A DNA stretch of 64,000 nt from Mesobacillus subterraneus. Its GTDB lineage: Bacteria > Bacillota > Bacilli > Bacillales > Cytobacillaceae. The stretch lies in assembly GCF_020524355.2 (NCBI RefSeq), contig NZ_CP129019.1, forward strand, positions 3,720,001 through 3,784,000. Direction: 5' to 3'. How positions within the stretch are numbered: position 1 is the first letter of the stretch; the number at the start of each line of letters is the position of its first letter. A model generated the notes under the pieces. It was given only the letters and a program-made list of their open reading frames with translations, made no database searches and was not told the origin of the DNA. Below are positions 50,828 to 60,435 of this stretch, piece after piece. The position numbers and the translations under genes were made by a program.

Positions 50828-53800
50828 TTAGTTTTTATCAATGAGTTGATTTACAATGCCAAGTATTGTTTCATTGTTTGTTTGCCTTGTATAGGTAACG
50901 CTGATTCCTTTTTTGCTCAACATATCGCCTAAATCACCCAAATTTGTTTGTCCTTTATATTTATCCTTAAATTCTTCTTCTTTAACCATCTTAAAGAGTT
51001 TATTTGCAGCCTGTATTTTATGATCCTCTGTACCTCTAAGATCTTGCTTTTTCTTTACTCCTTTACTCTCAACAACTAGGTTAATTGTAGGTTTTCCTAC
51101 TTTATCCTTAATTACATACATGAAATCTGGACTGTACGTACTTCCATCAATGAAAGGTATTTGCATGGTGCGTTTTGGAATTTTCCCAAATACCTCGACA
51201 CTACTGATATTCTCACTTATATTGTTTTCCTCAATTTCGGAATCAAATAAGATAGTATCATACAAGTAGTTTTCTAATGGTGTTCCTTTTCTTTCATTCA
51301 CACCTAAATAAGCAGAAGTCTTTACATAATCCCTCGGATTCCCATTTTCTTCAGTTAGTTCTGTAGGATGAACGGTTGTATTTGGTAATTGTCTATAAGA
51401 ATATATTTTCAATAGTTCATCATAAATTCGCTGTTTAAAATAAACAGAAAAACTTCTTACAGTATCCTTTGTAAAAAAAGCATTTTCTATCTTTTTCAGT
51501 TTCGATGCTTTTACTATTCCTTGATGAATTAAAGGTATAGCAAGATTTGTACTTTCTGCTACCGCTTTTAAAAATATTCCATAATTAAAAGTATCATCAA
51601 CTGAACTATCTATTGAATCTAGCGTCATATTAAAAATTAATTCACCCTGCACCATTTCTGATATTTCTCTTTTCGTTCGTCTAACAGTTTTATTTATCAT
51701 GTCCTCAGTGATTACATCCGAAACTATACCAATGAGTATATCGTCTTCAATGGTGTCAAAGTGTAGATAGTATTTTTCATTTAGCTGTTCCCACAAATTC
51801 TTTAACTTCATGTAATTATCCTTACGAATGGCAACCTTTTGGTTTTTATCAACATTTCTGTCTCGTATTCTATTCTTATCAAGTTTATTGAAAATTTCAG
51901 GGTATTCATTGATGAATTCTTGTAGCTTGTCCGTTTTTATCTCTCTTTCGAACGAAATAAAACCTTTGCCCATAAGTTCGATAACAACTTCTTCTTTACT
52001 TACGCCTTTATTTGTAGCAATTTTTTCAATTTGTTCAGATGTAAGAACCTTTTGTTCAAAAGATGTATCCCCATAAATTTCCTTTTCTAACTTTTTTACA
52101 AAGTCCTTTTCTGTAAAGTCTACAATATAATTCAGCGTAAAGGTTTCATTTTCAATCCTATTTCCAGTTTCATCAACCGGCAGGCGTAATCCTCGTCCTA
52201 TTTCTTGCAATTTGCTGTTATCACTTCCACTAGAACGTAACTTAGCAATCGTAAAGATATTGGGATTGTCCCATCCTTCTTTTAGTGTCCATTTTGAGAA
52301 GATAAAGCGTGTTGTATTAGCTTTACCATCCTTATCTACTAGGCTCAAGAGTTTTTCCTTCTCAAAAAGAATTGTATTAACTTCTTTTTCGATTTCTTCT
52401 TCCGTCGAAACATTGTCTTGAGAGAAATATCCAGCATGAGATTCTTTAATATTTGCAAGCGACTCTTCAAGATAGTTCCTATATTCTATCTCCGAGTCAT
52501 CACACTTTTTGAACTCTTCCTTCAGTTTCCTCCTTAATTCTTCTTCAAAGATATGCTTTAAATAAGGCTCTTTTATATCATTATCTCGATATGAGTAGAT
52601 ATCATCAATAAAGAATAAGGCTAATGTTTTGATCTTGAACTTCCGTTTGAAGTTTTCTCGTTCTGTCTCAAAATGTCTTTTTAAGGCTAGCCTTATTGAT
52701 TCCCTAACGTAAGAAGTAGCAAACACATCCGCAAAGAATACATCTCCTGTGAACTTTTCTTCCCCATTGCTTAAATTCACCTTAGTAGCCAATATACCCT
52801 CTATTGTAATACCTGAAAGTTTTGGGGAGAGTAAACTCAACGAATCATGTACTTTCAAATCTTTTGTTGTTTTAATAGTCTGATTTTGTTCATTTAAAGC
52901 TGTTTTTTGAAATCGAACAAACTCGCCCTTCTTCATTGTTAAAATTTTATATGCTTCTTCTTCATTACCTGGACTTTCAACATGCTCTTTTGCTACACCT
53001 TTAATCAGGTTTTGTTCAAATGCCTTATGAATATTTAAGTCGTATATTAAGTTTTGGTAATCCTTTACTTCAACTTTATTTCTACCTCTACCAATGAATT
53101 TACTAGGAAAGGTGGCACCAAAACGTATAATCAGCTGTGGTTTTACTTGTTCCTCAATAAATTTGAATGTAGCATTTTCACGGCTAAAACGATGTGGTTC
53201 ATCAATTATTGTAATTGGTCTGGTGGCAGAAATGGCATCAATCGGTCTATAATAGCCTTCTATATGGGAATCGTAATCATTCCGTACCAATACACCATTC
53301 TTGCTTTCTTTTAAATGTTGCATATTAACTAACAATACTTCAATCGTATTTCTCTGGAGATTTGATGAGGTTACGAAATCACGAATGCTGTTAGGCATAT
53401 ATTTTTTTGAACCCTTTTTTGTCTTAATACTTTCAACTGTTCTTAGCTTTATTTCTGTTTTATAACCACAAACGTTTTTAAAATGATTAATATTGCTTTG
53501 TATTTTCATAAAGTTTGCAGTTCCAGCCTTAATTGCCAATGAGGGAACTGCTACAATGAACTTTTTGAACCCATACAATTTATTTAGTTCATAAATGGTC
53601 TTGGTATATACATAAGTTTTACCTGTACCTGTCTCCATTTTTATATCAACATTCAAATAATCTGTTTCACCCTGACTTACTCCCTGCATACTGGATGGGA
53701 GATCATCCTGCAACCTTTTTATGTTTTGATACAAATATGGACTTTTTAAATCAATGATTGGATTTTCAATACTTTTCATAGGTTTTTGTATACCGACATT

Positions 53801-53872
53801 TGAGAATATTGAACAAAGCCTCTCAATCGGAATCGTTTGGTGTGATAAATTTCTCTTTAAAATCAAATCCAA
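50828..53872 (-). CDS. res: Type III restriction enzyme Res subunit
   Basis: The 1014-residue protein has Walker A METGTGKTYVYTKTIYEL (about 76-93), a DEAD-like TIIDEPHRFSRENA motif (about 222), helicase motif VI-like GRGLRLP, and a C-terminal PD-ExK nuclease (YSPDFMYVIKD ... LVVESKGVKKK, about 935-965). It translocates or switches on DNA after two Mod-recognised sites are met, and cuts about 25 bp away. It is 11 bp downstream of mod. Length is normal. Confidence 0.94.
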   Translation of the reverse strand: MDLILKRNLSHQTIPIERLCSIFSNVGIQKPMKSIENPIIDLKSPYLYQNIKRLQDDLPSSMQGVSQGETDYLNVDIKMETGTGKTYVYTKTIYELNKLYGFKKFIVAVPSLAIKAGTANFMKIQSNINHFKNVCGYKTEIKLRTVESIKTKKGSKKYMPNSIRDFVTSSNLQRNTIEVLLVNMQHLKESKNGVLVRNDYDSHIEGYYRPIDAISATRPITIIDEPHRFSRENATFKFIEEQVKPQLIIRFGATFPSKFIGRGRNKVEVKDYQNLIYDLNIHKAFEQNLIKGVAKEHVESPGNEEEAYKILTMKKGEFVRFQKTALNEQNQTIKTTKDLKVHDSLSLLSPKLSGITIEGILATKVNLSNGEEKFTGDVFFADVFATSYVRESIRLALKRHFETERENFKRKFKIKTLALFFIDDIYSYRDNDIKEPYLKHIFEEELRRKLKEEFKKCDDSEIEYRNYLEESLANIKESHAGYFSQDNVSTEEEIEKEVNTILFEKEKLLSLVDKDGKANTTRFIFSKWTLKEGWDNPNIFTIAKLRSSGSDNSKLQEIGRGLRLPVDETGNRIENETFTLNYIVDFTEKDFVKKLEKEIYGDTSFEQKVLTSEQIEKIATNKGVSKEEVVIELMGKGFISFEREIKTDKLQEFINEYPEIFNKLDKNRIRDRNVDKNQKVAIRKDNYMKLKNLWEQLNEKYYLHFDTIEDDILIGIVSDVITEDMINKTVRRTKREISEMVQGELIFNMTLDSIDSSVDDTFNYGIFLKAVAESTNLAIPLIHQGIVKASKLKKIENAFFTKDTVRSFSVYFKQRIYDELLKIYSYRQLPNTTVHPTELTEENGNPRDYVKTSAYLGVNERKGTPLENYLYDTILFDSEIEENNISENISSVEVFGKIPKRTMQIPFIDGSTYSPDFMYVIKDKVGKPTINLVVESKGVKKKQDLRGTEDHKIQAANKLFKMVKEEEFKDKYKGQTNLGDLGDMLSKKGISVTYTRQTNNETILGIVNQLIDKN

Positions 53873-53883
53873 CTTTGTTCACC

Positions 53884-55854
53884 TCAATATCGTTTAATTA
53901 AAGATACTTCAATACTTTTTTCTTCATTTCTTAACTGCTTTAAATTCGTTTCAAGTTGAGTCAAAACGTTAAAATCTGTAAAGTTATAACCATATAGAAC
54001 TACATTAGTGGGATTGAAGTTTTTATCCTCGACTATTTGGGATAAAAGAGTATCTATATGCTGTTGTGATAACCCTTTATCGAGTAAATAGAGATAATCA
54101 CCTACATAATAACCAATATACCCACCAAGATTAATTTCTTCTACTGAGGGGGTTAAACCATGTCCATCTTGATTCATCCAAGTTGTTATAATCGTTTCTT
54201 TATCGAATTCGACTTCTAACTCGGATGCTAATAGGTTAGGATCAAATTCCTTAATTTGATCAATAACGTTTTCATTCAATGCTTTTGCATAGTAATGTTT
54301 AAAGCCATAATCAAAATCCGCACCTGTACTCTCTTTTATCACCTGTGCGGCCCGATTAATCCTTTCTCTTCCTATTTCATCTATTGTTTTATAACCATGT
54401 CTTTCCGCTACAGAATCCTTTTTTACAGGTTCATTAATTTGCACCATGATATATTTGAAATCACCTTCATTATTAGCATTTAATTGCATAACTGAATGGG
54501 CTGTTGTACCCGAACCCGCGAAGAAGTCCAATATAATATTTTCTTCGCTACTTTGGGTTGTAGCTTTTATTAGCATTGCTGTTAAATCAACATCCTTGGG
54601 GTTAGTAAAAATGTCCTTTTCCCCTAACAATGTAGTTAATTGTTTTGATGCAATCCTACCATCTTTATATTTAACACTAGAAAGACTTTGAAGGGTGGTA
54701 TTATTTAGATATGTTTTATTATTCGGGACCGTTGTTTCATCCTTTCCAAAATGAACTAGGCCATCTTTTATCCTTTGTTTCATCGTGGTTTCTGGGTACC
54801 GCCAACCACTAGCAGGCTCTTTACAAACTTTACCTGTTATAGGGTGTATAACATCATATCTATACTGTCCATAGTTTGGACCCGAAATATTATCTGGAAA
54901 ATAAACCCCTCTTTCATCCATCCAGGAGTAATGTTTGCTTGAATAAATTGGGTTGGATTCTGGGAACTGCTTATACCATTCTAAAGCCTCTTGATGAATC
55001 GCCTCCCAATCATTACCATGTTTTTCTCTAAATTCTGCAAATGCTTTATTTATCTCGTCTATTCCCTCTTTCCCTTCCTTCCAACTACCTGAATTCTTTT
55101 TTTTATCCTTTACATAGAACATGATATATTCGTGTTGCATTGAAATATAATCTTGATCATTTTTACTACTGTTTTTCCAAATTAATTCACCTGCGAAATT
55201 TTCTTCCCCAAAAATGTCATCACAAAGCAATTTCAATTGGGAATGCTCGTTCTCGTCAATAGAAATAAAGATTACTCCACTTTCTTTTAATAATTCTCTT
55301 GCTAGATATAGACGTGGATACATAAAGGTAAGCCACGCACTGTGAGAAGATGATTTAGAAGAAGTCATGTTTAAAATACGGTCTGCTTCTTGTTCTTCAA
55401 TATCTAAAGCATCTTGAAGTTCCTTTTTTGTGAACTTGAAATTATCATTATAGGCAAAGTCATCACCACCAGTATTATAAGGCGGATCTATGTAACAACA
55501 TGCCACTTTACTTGTGTAGGACTTCCTCAAATGTTTTAGCGCTTCTAAATTATCACCAGTAATATAGATGTTTTCCGATTTGTTGTTTTGAGGCTTAGAA
55601 TTATTCTCGACATTTGGTACCAAAACTGTTTCTGTATCAATAGAATCCGCTATGTATTTAGCATAGTTTTTCCCTAGAAAGTTCATTTCATAGCCTTCCG
55701 AAGAAAAATCTATGTCTTGGTTTATCTCCCTTTTGAATTTCTCAAAATTAAGAGTATCCCCCGTGAAACAATTGGGGAAGTTCTGTTTTAAAATCTCAAT
55801 TTTCTTATCATTTAGTTTTCCTTGTCCATTATTCTCAAGCGTCTCTTTAATCAT
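53884..55854 (-). CDS. mod: Type III DNA adenine methyltransferase Mod subunit
   Basis: The 656-residue protein is a beta-class N6-adenine methyltransferase. Motif IV is CCYIDPPYNTGGDD (about 120-133), motif I is ILDFFAGSGTTAHSV (about 440-455), and a target-recognition region lies between. It methylates one strand of an asymmetric site and provides specificity to Res. Together with the next gene it is a full type III system. The site cannot be predicted from sequence. A recombinase-like gene lies 26 bp upstream on the same strand. Confidence 0.94.
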   Translation of the reverse strand: MIKETLENNGQGKLNDKKIEILKQNFPNCFTGDTLNFEKFKREINQDIDFSSEGYEMNFLGKNYAKYIADSIDTETVLVPNVENNSKPQNNKSENIYITGDNLEALKHLRKSYTSKVACCYIDPPYNTGGDDFAYNDNFKFTKKELQDALDIEEQEADRILNMTSSKSSSHSAWLTFMYPRLYLARELLKESGVIFISIDENEHSQLKLLCDDIFGEENFAGELIWKNSSKNDQDYISMQHEYIMFYVKDKKKNSGSWKEGKEGIDEINKAFAEFREKHGNDWEAIHQEALEWYKQFPESNPIYSSKHYSWMDERGVYFPDNISGPNYGQYRYDVIHPITGKVCKEPASGWRYPETTMKQRIKDGLVHFGKDETTVPNNKTYLNNTTLQSLSSVKYKDGRIASKQLTTLLGEKDIFTNPKDVDLTAMLIKATTQSSEENIILDFFAGSGTTAHSVMQLNANNEGDFKYIMVQINEPVKKDSVAERHGYKTIDEIGRERINRAAQVIKESTGADFDYGFKHYYAKALNENVIDQIKEFDPNLLASELEVEFDKETIITTWMNQDGHGLTPSVEEINLGGYIGYYVGDYLYLLDKGLSQQHIDTLLSQIVEDKNFNPTNVVLYGYNFTDFNVLTQLETNLKQLRNEEKSIEVSLIKRY

Positions 55855-55880
55855 TGTTATTCCTCCGCTTTATGGTTGTT

Positions 55881-56498
55881 TTAGGTAGTTTCAGTAATTT
55901 GAATTTCTTGTTTGATAGTGTAAATAGTATTTCTTGATAAGCCTGTTTTACGATGAATGTCCATTACACTTAAATTTTCATTTAAACATCTAACTACTTC
56001 ATCATAAAGAACTTTATCTTTTCCATTAGCTCCTTTGTAATATTTTTTTTTACCTCCCCGAAACTTACCCTGTTTCTTCGCTATTTCAATGCCTTCTCTC
56101 TGAGCGGTTTTAATACGAGTTCGTTCCACTTCTACCATCCATGATAAAAGAATAAGCACTAGATCGGATACTAACTGACCCACACCTTCTAGTTCCTTAT
56201 ACTTTCGTGTATCCAAAATAGGTGTATTAAGAACAACAATATCAATTTCCTCTTCAACAAGAGCTTCCCATTCATCTCTTATTTCCCGTTTATTTCGACC
56301 AAATCCACTTAAATCATGGACAACTATTACATCTCCAGAACACATATTTGAACGCATTTCCTTGTATACTGGTCTTTCAAAATCCTTACAAGATTGTTTT
56401 TCCTGATACATCCTATCACAGCCACACTCTTTTAATTCTCGTAACTGGCTTGCAAGGCTTTGATTTTTTGAACTTACACTGACGTATCCAAAAATCAA
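55881..56498 (-). CDS. Serine recombinase (resolvase family) with altered catalytic arginines
   Basis: The 205-residue protein has resolvase layout: N-terminal catalytic domain FGYVSVSSKNQSLASQLREL, VVHDLSGFGRNKREI, a long E helix (LVLILLSWMVEVERTRIKTA) and C-terminal HTH (LSVMDIHRKTGLSRNTIYTI). The nucleophile Ser in VSS is present. The Arg of the usual YARVS is Ser here, and the first Arg of the usual DRLGR appears as Gly (SGFGR). These Arg normally hold the scissile phosphate. It may be inactive as a recombinase or act as a regulator for the restriction genes. Confidence 0.82.
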   Translation of the reverse strand: MIFGYVSVSSKNQSLASQLRELKECGCDRMYQEKQSCKDFERPVYKEMRSNMCSGDVIVVHDLSGFGRNKREIRDEWEALVEEEIDIVVLNTPILDTRKYKELEGVGQLVSDLVLILLSWMVEVERTRIKTAQREGIEIAKKQGKFRGGKKKYYKGANGKDKVLYDEVVRCLNENLSVMDIHRKTGLSRNTIYTIKQEIQITETT

Positions 56499-56599
56499 AT
56501 TTTATCACCTCTAATTAACGAACAAGTCTGTTTGAACTTTTGTATATCCTTATAATACTACATTTCCATCTGTTTGGTCAGAATGTACTTCGAGTGAAC

Positions 56600-56900
56600 A
56601 ATCGGAAACATGAATTAAAGGAACCACAGTGGGTAGAATATCGGATGTTCGATTTAATACTCCAGAATTCTATGGATACAGCCAGGAACAAAAGGAGGAC
56701 AAGTTTAAAGAAAAATATAAGAAAAGGGCTTGTCAGGAATAGAAGAACGGGGAAATGAATTACTACCACGTGGTAGGTCGTGCCTGAGGGTACGGTCTAA
56801 AAAGCTTGACCTTACAAGCAATTTTAACCACATTGGCGGTAAACTTAAAGTGGATAACGAAAATCCTATCCTCAATAAGTCTATTAAAATGTGATTTATT
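56600..56900 (+). pseudogene. Degenerate IS1182-type transposase C-terminus
   Basis: Translated in mixed frames, this stretch gives KEDKFKEKYKKRACQE, then YHVVGRA, GYGLKSLTLQAILTTLAVNL KWI, matching the end of IS1182-family transposases. At least two frameshifts and stops are present, and neither the rest of the gene nor clear ends are visible. It is an old insertion scar in the 56499-57257 gap, where no other gene is seen. Confidence 0.5.
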
Positions 56901-57193
56901 GTCATTTATTTACTAATTTCACTTTAAATTTAGTGCATCTCGATACATGGGGAGGGGATGTCTTACTCGGAAACGAACTAGTTAAGAAAAGAGTCCTGAT
57001 TATTCTTTTTTGAGTACATGGTGTACAGGACAAAAAAGATGATATAAAGTACTTTTAGATGTAAGAATTGGCACAGAAAAAATTTCTTAAATTGGACTAA
57101 CTGTCCGAGAGATTATAGAGTTGTTTTTCCAATCCACGTGACGCTGACCTCCTCTCTATGTCACACTATATTTCATTCCAGGAATGAAAAAAG

Positions 57194-57216
57194 CCAAATC
57201 CCTGGTGGAGATTTGG
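57194..57216 (-). terminator. Terminator of the DUF262-HEPN operon
   Basis: CCAAATC (57194-57200) and GATTTGG (57210-57216) form the stem. On the minus strand the exit side reads CTTTTTTCATT, a proper U-tract, about 40 bp after the HEPN gene stop. Confidence 0.75.
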
Positions 57217-57257
57217 TCTCGGTGCAATAATTTATTATTGAGTTTTTTGTTCTTTTA

Positions 57258-57776
57258 TTACTGTTGGCTAAGTACAGGCCTGGTTGAAATAGTCTTATCT
57301 AGAATTATTAACATCTTTACTGACTGTAAATAGTATTTCTCTATATCAGCAAAGTAAACTTTCTCTGTAAGTATTCCATGTGCAAAAGAGTGCCTTAAGG
57401 TATTCAAAGATTCAACTGAAGACTTTATTTCTTCATAGTGTCTATTCTTTTTTAAATTCTCTTTAAAAGATTTTTTTATTTCTGGATCTATATTTTTGAG
57501 AATCTCACATATATTATCTATGGTTGCATTCTTAGACTTTTTAACAATAATTGTTTCAAAGAAATTATGCAATTGGACATTTGATTTTTCAACACAATAA
57601 TCCGAAATGAGCGTTTTGTAGCTTATTTCTAAAACACCCGAAATATATATTAATATATATTTCGAAAAAAATTCTCTTTCTTTATCCAAAGGCTTAAACC
57701 TTTTCAATGTCCTTTTTACATATTGAATTTCTTTAAAACAATCTTTTATTTTTTTTTCAACAACTTGATTATTCAT
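57258..57776 (-). CDS. HEPN-domain protein (MAE_28990/RiboL-PSP type)
   Basis: The 172-residue all-helical protein contains the HEPN RNase signature RxxxxH in LNTLRHSFAHGILTE (about 123-137) and helices such as FSKYILIYISGVLEISYKTL. HEPN RNases cut tRNA or mRNA in toxin-antitoxin and abortive-infection systems. Its start overlaps the DUF262 gene by 8 bp, so the two proteins are made together. I infer a two-component anti-phage unit with HEPN as the effector. Confidence 0.78.
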   Translation of the reverse strand: MNNQVVEKKIKDCFKEIQYVKRTLKRFKPLDKEREFFSKYILIYISGVLEISYKTLISDYCVEKSNVQLHNFFETIIVKKSKNATIDNICEILKNIDPEIKKSFKENLKKNRHYEEIKSSVESLNTLRHSFAHGILTEKVYFADIEKYYLQSVKMLIILDKTISTRPVLSQQ

Positions 57777-58875
57777 TCAGATATTTCAGTCCATATAATT
57801 TATTAGCAGCAATATTTATTCGCTTATTAATATGTTCATAGTTTGTTGTTCTTAAAGTAGTATACGTATTAAAATCTTCGTCCTTGAGCAATGAATCAAT
57901 TTTATCCTGAGAAATATCTTCAAGATCCTTATTGACAGATAATGCGTGTGCTGTTGCAATTGCAATGGAATCAAAAATTGGAGATTTAAAAGAATTTCTA
58001 GCTTTAAATATCTCCTTATTAAAATTTTTACGAATATATTTTATTACTTTATCAAACTCTTCTTTGTATTCCATAAGTATTTTTTCATTCTTATATATTC
58101 GTTCGTCACCCATAAATTCGCTTAAATATCTTTTTAATAGCAGTTGGCCAGACATCTTAGACTTTACATCATCCGATTTAAACGCAAAAAAGCGAAGAAT
58201 ATGCTCAACATCTGTCATTCTGTCGTATTTATCGTTACCGTAAATGTATCGCCAATCTTTGTTTTGATTAAGCTGTAACAGAAGTTTATTCATCTCATTA
58301 TGATATAAGCAATTCCGAATTTCTTGAGATGACAAACTTCTTCCTCCAGTATTTATACGTTCAAAAATTTGAAATAAACTGGCATCATCTTTATGGTCAA
58401 ATATAATAGCATGAATTGTAGTTGTTTTTATCTTTCTTTTATCATCTTCACTTAGTTCAATAAAAGATTTACCTGCCCATTTAGGTTGGATTTTTTTAGA
58501 ATTTGTTAACTTGAAAGGTGTTTGATCATTAAATAATCCTTTAACAAAGTCATAAACAGTCATAAACCTTTGAAATCCATCAATAATTAAATATTTATCA
58601 TTTTTCATTTTACTTAAAAAGATACTAGGAACTGGTAAACCCATAAGAATGGACTCTATAAAACGACTAGCCATAGTTTTATCCCAGACATAGTTTCTCT
58701 GAATTTCTGGCTTTATAAGGTCGTCATCGTCAAACATCATTATTAGTTCCCTAAATGAAAGATCAGCACCCCAAGACTTTATATCATAAATCTCTTCATC
58801 CGCTTCTTCGTTTTCTTCATTATGTATTCTCTCAAAAAGTTCTTCTTGTTCTTGATCATAATGTTTCTCTATCAT
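57769..58875 (-). CDS. DUF262 (GmrSD N-terminal / ParB-like) protein
   Basis: The 368-residue protein has a DUF262 domain: SFRELIMMFDDDDLIKPEIQ RNYVW (about 38-60), SILMGLPVPSIFLSK and YLIIDGFQRFMTVYDFV. IDGFQR is the DGQQR-like NTPase motif with Phe for the first Gln. The C-terminal half is helical, without the DUF1524 HNH nuclease of full GmrSD. The partner HEPN gene probably replaces that nuclease. It may sense modified phage DNA or nucleotides and release the HEPN RNase. Confidence 0.83.
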   Translation of the reverse strand: MIEKHYDQEQEELFERIHNEENEEADEEIYDIKSWGADLSFRELIMMFDDDDLIKPEIQRNYVWDKTMASRFIESILMGLPVPSIFLSKMKNDKYLIIDGFQRFMTVYDFVKGLFNDQTPFKLTNSKKIQPKWAGKSFIELSEDDKRKIKTTTIHAIIFDHKDDASLFQIFERINTGGRSLSSQEIRNCLYHNEMNKLLLQLNQNKDWRYIYGNDKYDRMTDVEHILRFFAFKSDDVKSKMSGQLLLKRYLSEFMGDERIYKNEKILMEYKEEFDKVIKYIRKNFNKEIFKARNSFKSPIFDSIAIATAHALSVNKDLEDISQDKIDSLLKDEDFNTYTTLRTTNYEHINKRINIAANKLYGLKYLNE

Positions 58876-58930
58876 TTTAACCCTCCATTATTTTTTTAAA
58901 AATGTAGTGGTAAATTAACCCATAATCTAG

Positions 58931-59007
58931 TATAATATGAATAACACCAATAACCAATATAAAAATTTCCGAAAAGGTGTTTTCCTGATTAAGGAAATTT
59001 ATATTGG
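58931..59007 (+). promoter_or_regulatory. Promoter and leader hairpin of a small peptide gene
   Basis: TATAAT (58931-58936) is a consensus -10. CCAATATAAAAATTTCC (58954-58970) pairs with GGAAATTTATATTGG (58993-59007) with one bulge, just in front of the GGAGG ribosome site. The hairpin could control translation of the 29-codon ORF or stabilise the transcript. Confidence 0.55.
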
Positions 59008-59018
59008 AGGTGTTCGAC

Positions 59019-59108
59019 ATGAAATTCTCATTTGAGATTTCAGATGGATCATTACGAATTATTACTTTCGTAATTGCATTCATCCTAACAGGAAGCTGGC
59101 TGGGGTAA
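59019..59108 (+). CDS. 29-residue hydrophobic peptide
   Basis: ATG 59019 follows GGAGGTG by 8 nt. The peptide starts MKFSFEISDGSLRIITF and continues with VIAFILTGSWLG, a single potential TM. A promoter and leader hairpin precede it. It is divergent from the DUF262 gene. Size and hydrophobicity resemble type I toxins or small membrane peptides, but no antisense RNA is evident. 59109-59465 contains no further supported gene, only a hairpin (TATTGGACATGG / CCATGTCCAATA, 59419-59450). Confidence 0.5.
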   Translation: MKFSFEISDGSLRIITFVIAFILTGSWLG

Positions 59109-59465
59109 CCCCGCTGGCTTTTCTGTTTTGGTGGGATGATGGCACGGGTTCCCACGTTTCAGTGTGGAATCAAAATAAATGATTAGAGCCGATGACTGTC
59201 TGAATATACTAAGATTCTCTTGTATAAAGGATAGAATGAATTGTACTCGACAATTACAGTTGAGGATGAAACGTGTCGTCTGAAGAAAGCTCCGTGTCGA
59301 AAAAATGACATTTTCTCACAATTAAAATAACAAACCAATATAAGTACCAGTACAGAGTCTCTCATTTTGAAACACAGCGAGAACATTAATAATACTTCAA
59401 TCAAATAGTTTGTAAGCATATTGGACATGGGGTCTGTTCCATGTCCAATATCTATCCTAGCAACC

Positions 59466-60278
59466 CTATAAAGAAACCTCCTCCGCCTTCTCAAAACCCC
59501 CCTTAGCCACAGCCAAATCAATATGAGCAGCCCCCACTGATTTAAAAATAGTAATATCCTCACCCCCACGCTCGACCTGATTCACATAAAGTTCAGCCAA
59601 TGTACCTGAAAGCTGATAAAACGACCATTTTCCTCTTTCAACTGCATCAATGAATTCTCCAGCTTCTGCTTTCATTCCATCATAATCATCTGCATAAATT
59701 AATGCTGCTTTTTCAATCGCACCTAACGGAATTTCACGCATTTCGGGTAAGTAGCTGCCTACGCCAATGATGTGTGTCCCTGCTTTTACATAATCAGCAT
59801 CAAATACTTCTTGTGTTGACCGTGTCGCACAGCAGATGACATCGGACTGGGCGACGGCTTCGTTGCGGTCGACGCCGGTATGTATTTTAGTGGTAATACC
59901 TGCTTCTTTGAGCTTTTCGCCGAATGTGTATGTCTTATCGATGGAACGATTAATTAAATAGATGTCTTAAATCGGCAGTACGTTGACGATTCCCAGCACT
60001 TGCTCGAACGCCATTCCGCCTGTGCCGATGACGGTCAGCACTTGGCTGTCGGGCCTGGCGAGATGGCGGGCTGAGATGGCACTTAATGCGCCGGTTCTTA
60101 ATCGTGTCAGGTAAGAAGCGGACAGTAAGCTTATATGTTTTCCTGTTTGTAGTTCTGTAAGTAGAATGGCTCCTTGTGTGGTCGGTAGATCAGCGGAACT
60201 GTTATCAGGAAAAATCGAGACAATTTTGGTCGCTGCCATGGATGTTCCATCCGAGCTTGGCATATAGAGAACCGATCC
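59466..60278 (-). pseudogene. Ornithine cyclodeaminase/mu-crystallin family gene, 3' part
   Basis: The frame reads YMPSSDGTSMAATKIVSIFP, RTGALSAISARHLARPDS, TVIGTGGMAFEQVL and ends GFEKAEEVSL, typical of the OCD/mu-crystallin family (NAD-dependent imine reductases or cyclodeaminases). It is broken twice. An in-frame TAA at 59967-59969 replaces a Lys codon before DIYLINRSIDKTYTF. Its 5' end is cut by the IS21 element at 60279. The N-terminal 50 codons are at 63220-63370. Confidence 0.88.
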
Positions 60279-60435
60279 TGATTACAGCCACCCAAATGTA
60301 CCACCTCTGCCATTGTTTTTACCAGAGAGTGACAAGAAATTTACCACTAATCGACAACTTAATTACCACCTAAAACCTTCCGTATAATTAGTGAGCATAT
60401 CTACAGATATGACACTTTATATGGGAGGTTTTTTT

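Noticed and set aside
56540..56758. 72-codon plus-strand ORF
   Set aside because: Better explained as a frame running through a degenerate IS1182-type transposase remnant.
55881..58875. Prophage or integrative element boundary
   Set aside because: No structural phage genes, tRNA or attachment repeats were found; the recombinase lacks catalytic Arg residues.
58877..59569. Two minus-strand ORFs between the DUF262 gene and the cyclodeaminase
   Set aside because: No ribosome sites, unlikely residue composition, and one overlaps the better supported 29-codon gene.
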